Shown piece by piece: positions 15,881 to 20,030 of a stretch of 20,030 nt of DNA (position 1 is its first letter; each line of letters starts with the position of its first letter). The notes beneath the pieces were generated by a model. That model had not been told where the DNA came from. It did not search any database and saw nothing but the letters and a program-made list of their open reading frames with translations. The DNA is from Methanomassiliicoccaceae archaeon UBA328. Its GTDB lineage: Archaea; Thermoplasmatota; Thermoplasmata; Methanomassiliicoccales; Methanomethylophilaceae. The translations under genes were made by a program, and so were the position numbers. The stretch lies in NCBI GenBank assembly GCA_002506905.1, contig DAYM01000009.1, positions 1 to 20,030 on the forward strand, given 5' to 3'.

Positions 15881-17113
15881 ATGAGATATTTTGTGGAGTC
15901 TTACGGCTGCACGATGAATTACGGTGAAGGCAGGCAGCTGGCCGAACGCATGGAAGCCATGGGTCACGAACCCGTGGACAGTGCCGACGATGCAGACATA
16001 GTCATTCTCAACACCTGTACTGTAGTGGAAGCTACGGAAAAGAAGATGATCAAACGCATGGGCGAGCTCAGGAGGGCCGGCAAGAAGGTCATCGTCACAG
16101 GTTGCATGGCCAAGGCCCAGCCCAACAGGATCATGATCCGTCTTCCGGATTCTGTGATCCTGCCTCCCGACAGATACGATGAATTCGATTCCGTTGTCAG
16201 AGAGAACTACGGCTGCGGAGAATATACCGCGGAACCCGACTACGGAAGTTCGGGGATCATCCCCATAGCTCAGGGATGTCTCGGAAACTGCTCCTACTGT
16301 ATAACAAGGATCGCCAGAGGAAAACTGTCCAGTTTCCCCGAGAAGGAGATCCTCCAAAGGTTCGAGACCATGGTCAATAACGGCGTCAGAGAGATCCTTG
16401 TCACCGCCCAGGACACCGCATGTTACGGCCGCGATAACGGTACCGACCTTGCAGAACTGATCGGGAAGATGCTCCGCACCGACGGAGACTACCGCATCAG
16501 GATCGGCATGATGAATCCCAACGGATTGGAACCCATTCTCGACAGACTGCTCGATGCCATCGACGACCCGCGCGTCTACAAGTTCTTCCATATACCTGTC
16601 CAAAGCGGCAGCGACGATGTCCTCGGAAACATGAGAAGACATTACACCGTCGAAAGGTTCATGGACACTGTCGGAAGGATCCGCTGCAGATACCCCGATG
16701 TGAGTATCGCAACGGATATGATCGTCGGATTCCCGGGAGAGACGGACGGAGATTTCGAAAAGAGTCTGAACCTCATGAGGGAGCTCAGGGCAGACACCGT
16801 CAACATCACAAGGTTCTCGGCCAGACCGGGTACGGATGCCGCGTCCATGGAACAGATCCATGGCAGGATATCCGCGGAAAGGTCCGCAAAGATGACCGAA
16901 GTCAAGAATGAAGTTGAATACGATGTTAACTCGGCCCTCATCGGAAAAAGATTCAGGGTACTTGTGACCGAGAACGGCAAAGAAGGTACGGTGATAACAC
17001 GTACCGAGAACTACAGACCGATTGCGATCGAGGGCAATATCCTCCTCGGCGAATTCCTTGATGCCGAAGTGACCGGCTGTGCCTCGACATACCTTGTCGG
17101 AAAAAGGTTATAA
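15881..17113 (+). CDS. tRNA N6-threonylcarbamoyladenosine (t6A37) methylthiotransferase, archaeal e-MtaB/CDKAL1-like
   Basis: Radical SAM enzyme predicted to convert t6A at position 37 of ANN-decoding tRNAs to ms2t6A. The 410 residues have the three-part methylthiotransferase layout. The N-terminal UPF0004 domain has cluster cysteines C10, C46 and C75 (YGC, NTC, TGC motifs). The radical SAM core has C133, C137 and C140 in GCLGNCSYC, then QDTACYGRD, HIPVQSGSDDVL and TDMIVGFPGET. A C-terminal TRAM domain covers about residues 345-408. The length and motifs fit the archaeal/eukaryotic branch rather than bacterial MiaB or RimO. Translation is probably coupled to aIF2-beta 3 bases upstream. The substrate is assigned from the family, not seen directly. 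Confidence 0.9.
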   Translation: MRYFVESYGCTMNYGEGRQLAERMEAMGHEPVDSADDADIVILNTCTVVEATEKKMIKRMGELRRAGKKVIVTGCMAKAQPNRIMIRLPDSVILPPDRYDEFDSVVRENYGCGEYTAEPDYGSSGIIPIAQGCLGNCSYCITRIARGKLSSFPEKEILQRFETMVNNGVREILVTAQDTACYGRDNGTDLAELIGKMLRTDGDYRIRIGMMNPNGLEPILDRLLDAIDDPRVYKFFHIPVQSGSDDVLGNMRRHYTVERFMDTVGRIRCRYPDVSIATDMIVGFPGETDGDFEKSLNLMRELRADTVNITRFSARPGTDAASMEQIHGRISAERSAKMTEVKNEVEYDVNSALIGKRFRVLVTENGKEGTVITRTENYRPIAIEGNILLGEFLDAEVTGCASTYLVGKRL

Positions 17114-17118
17114 TAATT
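17106..17118 (+). promoter_or_regulatory. TATA box of tRNA-Gln
   Basis: TTATAATAAT at 17108-17117 overlaps the stop codon of the methylthiotransferase gene and lies 26-35 bases before the tRNA 5' end, the right distance for an archaeal promoter. Confidence 0.6.
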
Positions 17119-17142
17119 GAAGGAACGTAAAGCGAAAACAAC

Positions 17143-17215
17143 AGTCCCGTGGTGTAGCGGTCAATCATGCTGGCCTTTGGAGCCGGCGACTCCGGTTCGA
17201 ATCCGGACGGGACTA
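17143..17215 (+). tRNA. tRNA-Gln, anticodon TTG
   Basis: A 73-base cloverleaf: acceptor AGTCCCG/CGGGACT, anticodon stem CTGGC/GCCGG around loop CTTTGGA (anticodon TTG, glutamine, CAA codons), T stem TCCGG/CCGGA with loop TTCGAAT, discriminator A. The D stem is weaker, with one mismatch. CCA is not encoded; CCTTG follows the discriminator. In most archaea this tRNA is charged with glutamate and then amidated by GatDE, a family-level expectation. Confidence 0.94.
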
Positions 17216-17233
17216 CCTTGTTTTCGCATAACA

Positions 17234-17244
17234 GACTTAAAACA
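17234..17244 (+). promoter_or_regulatory. possible promoter of the CorA gene
   Basis: ACTTAAAAC is centred about 24 bases before the ATG at 17263 and no Shine-Dalgarno sequence is visible, which together fit a leaderless transcript starting at the ATG. Sequence match is only moderate. Confidence 0.35.
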
Positions 17245-17262
17245 TCACATCCATTATGCATT

Positions 17263-17643
17263 ATGATCGAATACTTGAAGATCTTCGACGGACAGTTCAG
17301 ATCCTCTCAGGCCGACGATGCGGATTGGATCAGGGCAAGTTCTCCCGATGAAGAAGAGATCAGGCATATATCTGACCTGACAGGCATCGATGAATTCGAT
17401 CTCAGACTCCCTATGAAAAGGAACAGGGGTTCGGCATACACTTCCGAAGACGGATACAACATACTCCTTTTGGATGCTCCTTATGACAACAAAGAGGGGA
17501 ATTCCATGTACAACACCTCTTCCATCGCCATCTTTCATATGGACGGAAAACTCGTGACCGTCTCACAGAAAAAGAGCGATATCCTGACCGATTTCATTGA
17601 AAACCCCCGAAGAATCTCTCATCTGACAGACAGATGGACATGA
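17263..17643 (+). CDS. corA: CorA-type magnesium transporter, N-terminal cytoplasmic part
   Basis: The 126-residue product resembles the soluble N-terminal domain of CorA channels: IEYLKIFDG at the start, a DLTGIDEFDL segment, then the strand pattern YNILLLDAPYDN, SSIAIFHMDGKLVTVSQK and ENPRRISHLTDR. It stops at TGA 17641-17643, just where the long stalk helix should begin. The rest of the family's sequence continues in the -1 frame from 17640. CorA proteins are normally one chain of about 300 residues, so this is half of a gene. The ATG at 17263 is preferred over one at 17167 that lies inside tRNA-Gln. The break could be a real split gene, a frameshift mutation or a sequencing error. Confidence 0.7.
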   Translation: MIEYLKIFDGQFRSSQADDADWIRASSPDEEEIRHISDLTGIDEFDLRLPMKRNRGSAYTSEDGYNILLLDAPYDNKEGNSMYNTSSIAIFHMDGKLVTVSQKKSDILTDFIENPRRISHLTDRWT

Positions 17644-18188
17644 TCCTTCTTCTGATACTCGCCATAATGCAGAGATATTTCGATTACATCAACAAGATCA
17701 ACGACAGAAGAAGGGGAATAGAGAAAAGGGTGGCAAAGAAGGTCAACGACGAAGATGTCTATGCCCTTCATCAGATGGAGTCGAGCCTGATATACTTCAT
17801 CACTTCACTGAGATCACTTCAGCCCGTTATGGACAAGGTTCAGAAGAACCTTGAAGGAAAGATCGACGACACTACTGACGACATACTGCAAAACGTCATA
17901 ATAATGCTCGCCCAGAACAGTGAGAGGGCTACGATCTTCAAAGAGGTCGTCGAGGGTGCCAGAAACCTCTGCAATACGATGGTCTCCAATGACCTGAACG
18001 ACATAATGAAGCTGCTTACGGTCATCACATTAGTGCTGTCCATACCCGTCCTGATAGCTGGAATATACGGAATGAACGTCGCTCTGCCCATGAGCGACTA
18101 CAGATACGGATTCGAAGTGGTCTGTATCCTGATGGTCATCTCTACGGTGGCCGTCATGTGGGTATTGAGAAAGAAAAGGATATTATGA
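17640..18188 (+). CDS. corA: CorA-type magnesium transporter, C-terminal stalk and membrane part
   Basis: About 182 residues from the ATG at 17640, which overlaps the upstream TGA as ATGA; another ATG lies at 17634. Residues 1 to about 120 are long charged helices (for example DRRRGIEKRVAKKV and QPVMDKVQKNLEGKID), the CorA stalk. Two membrane segments follow: one ending in the family signature YGMN (GMN at 144-146 from the ATG at 17640), and a second, GFEVVCILMVISTVAVMWVL, capped by KKR. The short outer loop between them (PMSDYRYG) lacks the common acidic MPE motif. This half contains the pore and selectivity filter. Without the N-terminal domain it would not be a normal channel subunit, unless the two pieces assemble. 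It ends 2 bases before a convergent gene. Confidence 0.72.
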   Translation: MILLLILAIMQRYFDYINKINDRRRGIEKRVAKKVNDEDVYALHQMESSLIYFITSLRSLQPVMDKVQKNLEGKIDDTTDDILQNVIIMLAQNSERATIFKEVVEGARNLCNTMVSNDLNDIMKLLTVITLVLSIPVLIAGIYGMNVALPMSDYRYGFEVVCILMVISTVAVMWVLRKKRIL

Positions 18189-18190
18189 TC

Positions 18191-18679
18191 TCAGGATCGC
18201 TTTTTCACAGCGGTGCAGTACTCGATCAGCGGATAGAGCTGATCTTCCGATACGAATGTACCGCCGTGCTTTATCACATCTCTCAGGACATCACCCTGCT
18301 GGCCCTTGCATTTGAAGTGAGTGAACAAACAGATCACGGACAGTAGGAACTTCTCGGATGGTTTCAGACACGAACGGTCGATGCATCCCATGCAATAGTA
18401 AACGGGGACCGTGATGTTGTTCTTATGTTCGATGCTGTGAATGATATCCTCACTCGGATAATTGAGACCGACCGCACAGACGGCAAGGAGGTTTCCGTGA
18501 TTTAATTGATCGTAACCATTGAGCTTGCCGCCGCCGGAGATCCAGCCGAAGAAAACGATATCTCCGTCTGGTACGGGCCCGGTGATGGAGACACAGTTGC
18601 ACTTCATGATCTTGGCAAACATTTCTGCATAGGTCTTTGAAGACCTGGAGCGGGAACAATATACAGCAGACAGACTCAT
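18191..18679 (-). CDS. flavodoxin-like protein
   Basis: The 162-residue product looks like a flavodoxin-fold protein of the flavodoxin/HemG-like group, but the match is loose. The N terminus, strand AVYCSRSRSSKTYAEMFAKI, has the phosphate-binding loop pattern (residues 8-14), followed by GDIVFFGWISGGGKLNG, where flavodoxins hold a second strand and flavin loop, and NLLAVCAVGLN. The segment VPVYYCMGCIDRSCLKPSEKFLL resembles the VPFFYLRGGF-type region of these proteins. It has many cysteines (at least nine), including C-x2-C-x4-C, which is unusual for flavodoxins and could bind metal or be redox active. An AGAGGC ribosome site lies 8 bases upstream. The true partner is unknown. It lies between a broken CorA gene and 16S rRNA. 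Confidence 0.55.
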   Translation of the reverse strand: MSLSAVYCSRSRSSKTYAEMFAKIMKCNCVSITGPVPDGDIVFFGWISGGGKLNGYDQLNHGNLLAVCAVGLNYPSEDIIHSIEHKNNITVPVYYCMGCIDRSCLKPSEKFLLSVICLFTHFKCKGQQGDVLRDVIKHGGTFVSEDQLYPLIEYCTAVKKRS

Positions 18680-18774
18680 AGAAAAGCCTCTAAACAGAGA
18701 AAAATGAAAAGATATGATAGATATGACGTTCGATGCTACGTTTAGTGTATGGTAAACTACCTTCGGAATTGGAG

Positions 18775-18796
18775 GGAAATCCGTTTAGAGATTTCC
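18775..18796. repeat. inverted repeat GGAAATC/GATTTCC
   Basis: Perfect 7-base arms (18775-18781 and 18790-18796) around an 8-base loop, 57 bases past the 16S 3' end on the minus strand. It could be a second hairpin in the 16S trailer or a binding site. No U tract follows directly. Confidence 0.45.
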
Positions 18797-18825
18797 TTGC
18801 CAAATTATCGCATTGTGTTTTTGAG

Positions 18826-18848
18826 AGGGTGGGGCTAGGCCCCACCCT
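18826..18848 (-). terminator. perfect hairpin just downstream of the 16S 3' end
   Basis: Perfect 10-base arms AGGGTGGGGC and GCCCCACCCT enclose a 3-base loop, starting 4 bases beyond the mature 16S 3' end. On the minus strand the hairpin is followed by CTCAAAAACAC, not by a U tract, so a maturation or protection role is as likely as termination. Confidence 0.5.
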
Positions 18849-18852
18849 GCGT

Positions 18853-20030
<1,178 letters not shown>

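Larger units (their letters stand above)
18680..18852. other. spacer between the flavodoxin-like gene and 16S rRNA
   Basis: The 173 bases after the 16S 3' end carry two hairpins, described separately, and a T-rich stretch on the minus strand near 18692-18710 (ATCTTTTCATTTTTCTC) that could end the 16S transcript. The flavodoxin-like gene has no clear TATA box here and may depend on read-through. There is no 23S, 5S or spacer tRNA in this interval. Confidence 0.6.

Noticed and set aside
15212..16861. Long 549-codon open frame on the minus strand opposite aIF2-beta and the methylthiotransferase gene
   Set aside because: It is antisense to two clearly recognised genes, has no recognisable domain, and shows the composition typical of a complementary-strand shadow.
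17167..17262. Longer CorA start inside tRNA-Gln
   Set aside because: The first 32 codons lie in and just after the tRNA gene and have no CorA similarity.

Overview
The window looks like a chromosomal piece of a methanogenic archaeon of the Thermoplasmatota, most likely of the order Methanomassiliicoccales. This placement is an inference. What supports it: an archaeal 16S rRNA gene that carries the archaeal 915-region primer site; archaeal TATA boxes; elongation factors of the EF-1 alpha and EF-2 types; archaeal S12, S7 and S10 proteins; the archaeal route into the shikimate pathway (ADH synthase plus DHQ synthase II); a GHMP-type shikimate kinase; tRNA genes without encoded CCA; and a 16S gene that does not run into a 23S gene. 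GC content is intermediate and gene packing is tight. No mobile element, CRISPR array, prophage or integrase was seen.

Layout. Positions 4-76 hold tRNA-Ala(TGC) on the minus strand. Positions 185-6487 hold a six-gene chorismate operon on the plus strand: aroA' (ADH synthase), aroB' (DHQ synthase II), a fused aroDE, archaeal aroK, aroA (EPSP synthase) and aroC. It covers every step from the ADH precursor to chorismate, and the genes join by 4-base stop/start overlaps or gaps of a few bases. Convergent to it is ilvD (6520-8166, minus; branched-chain amino acids). Next on the minus strand is a streptomycin-type translation operon, read from 13225 down to 8328: rps12, rps7, fusA (EF-2), tuf (EF-1 alpha), rps10, ending in a UUCG-loop hairpin terminator.

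A 329-base divergent intergenic region separates rps12 from pyrG (CTP synthase, plus). After pyrG come aIF2-beta with a C-terminal TRAM domain and, 3 bases later, an archaeal tRNA methylthiotransferase that also ends in a TRAM domain. tRNA-Gln(TTG) follows, then a CorA-type magnesium transporter whose reading frame is split in two at an ATGA junction (17640-17643). A small flavodoxin-like gene lies convergent to it on the minus strand. The window ends inside a minus-strand 16S rRNA gene whose 3' end is at about 18853.

The genes are overwhelmingly housekeeping functions: aromatic, branched-chain and pyrimidine biosynthesis, translation, and ion transport. I found no convincing undescribed system. 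The points most worth a second look are the split CorA, the unusual chorismate synthase signature, the aIF2-beta/methylthiotransferase pair, the TTG start of rps12 with a hairpin in its upstream region, and the free-standing 16S gene with a perfect hairpin just past its 3' end.
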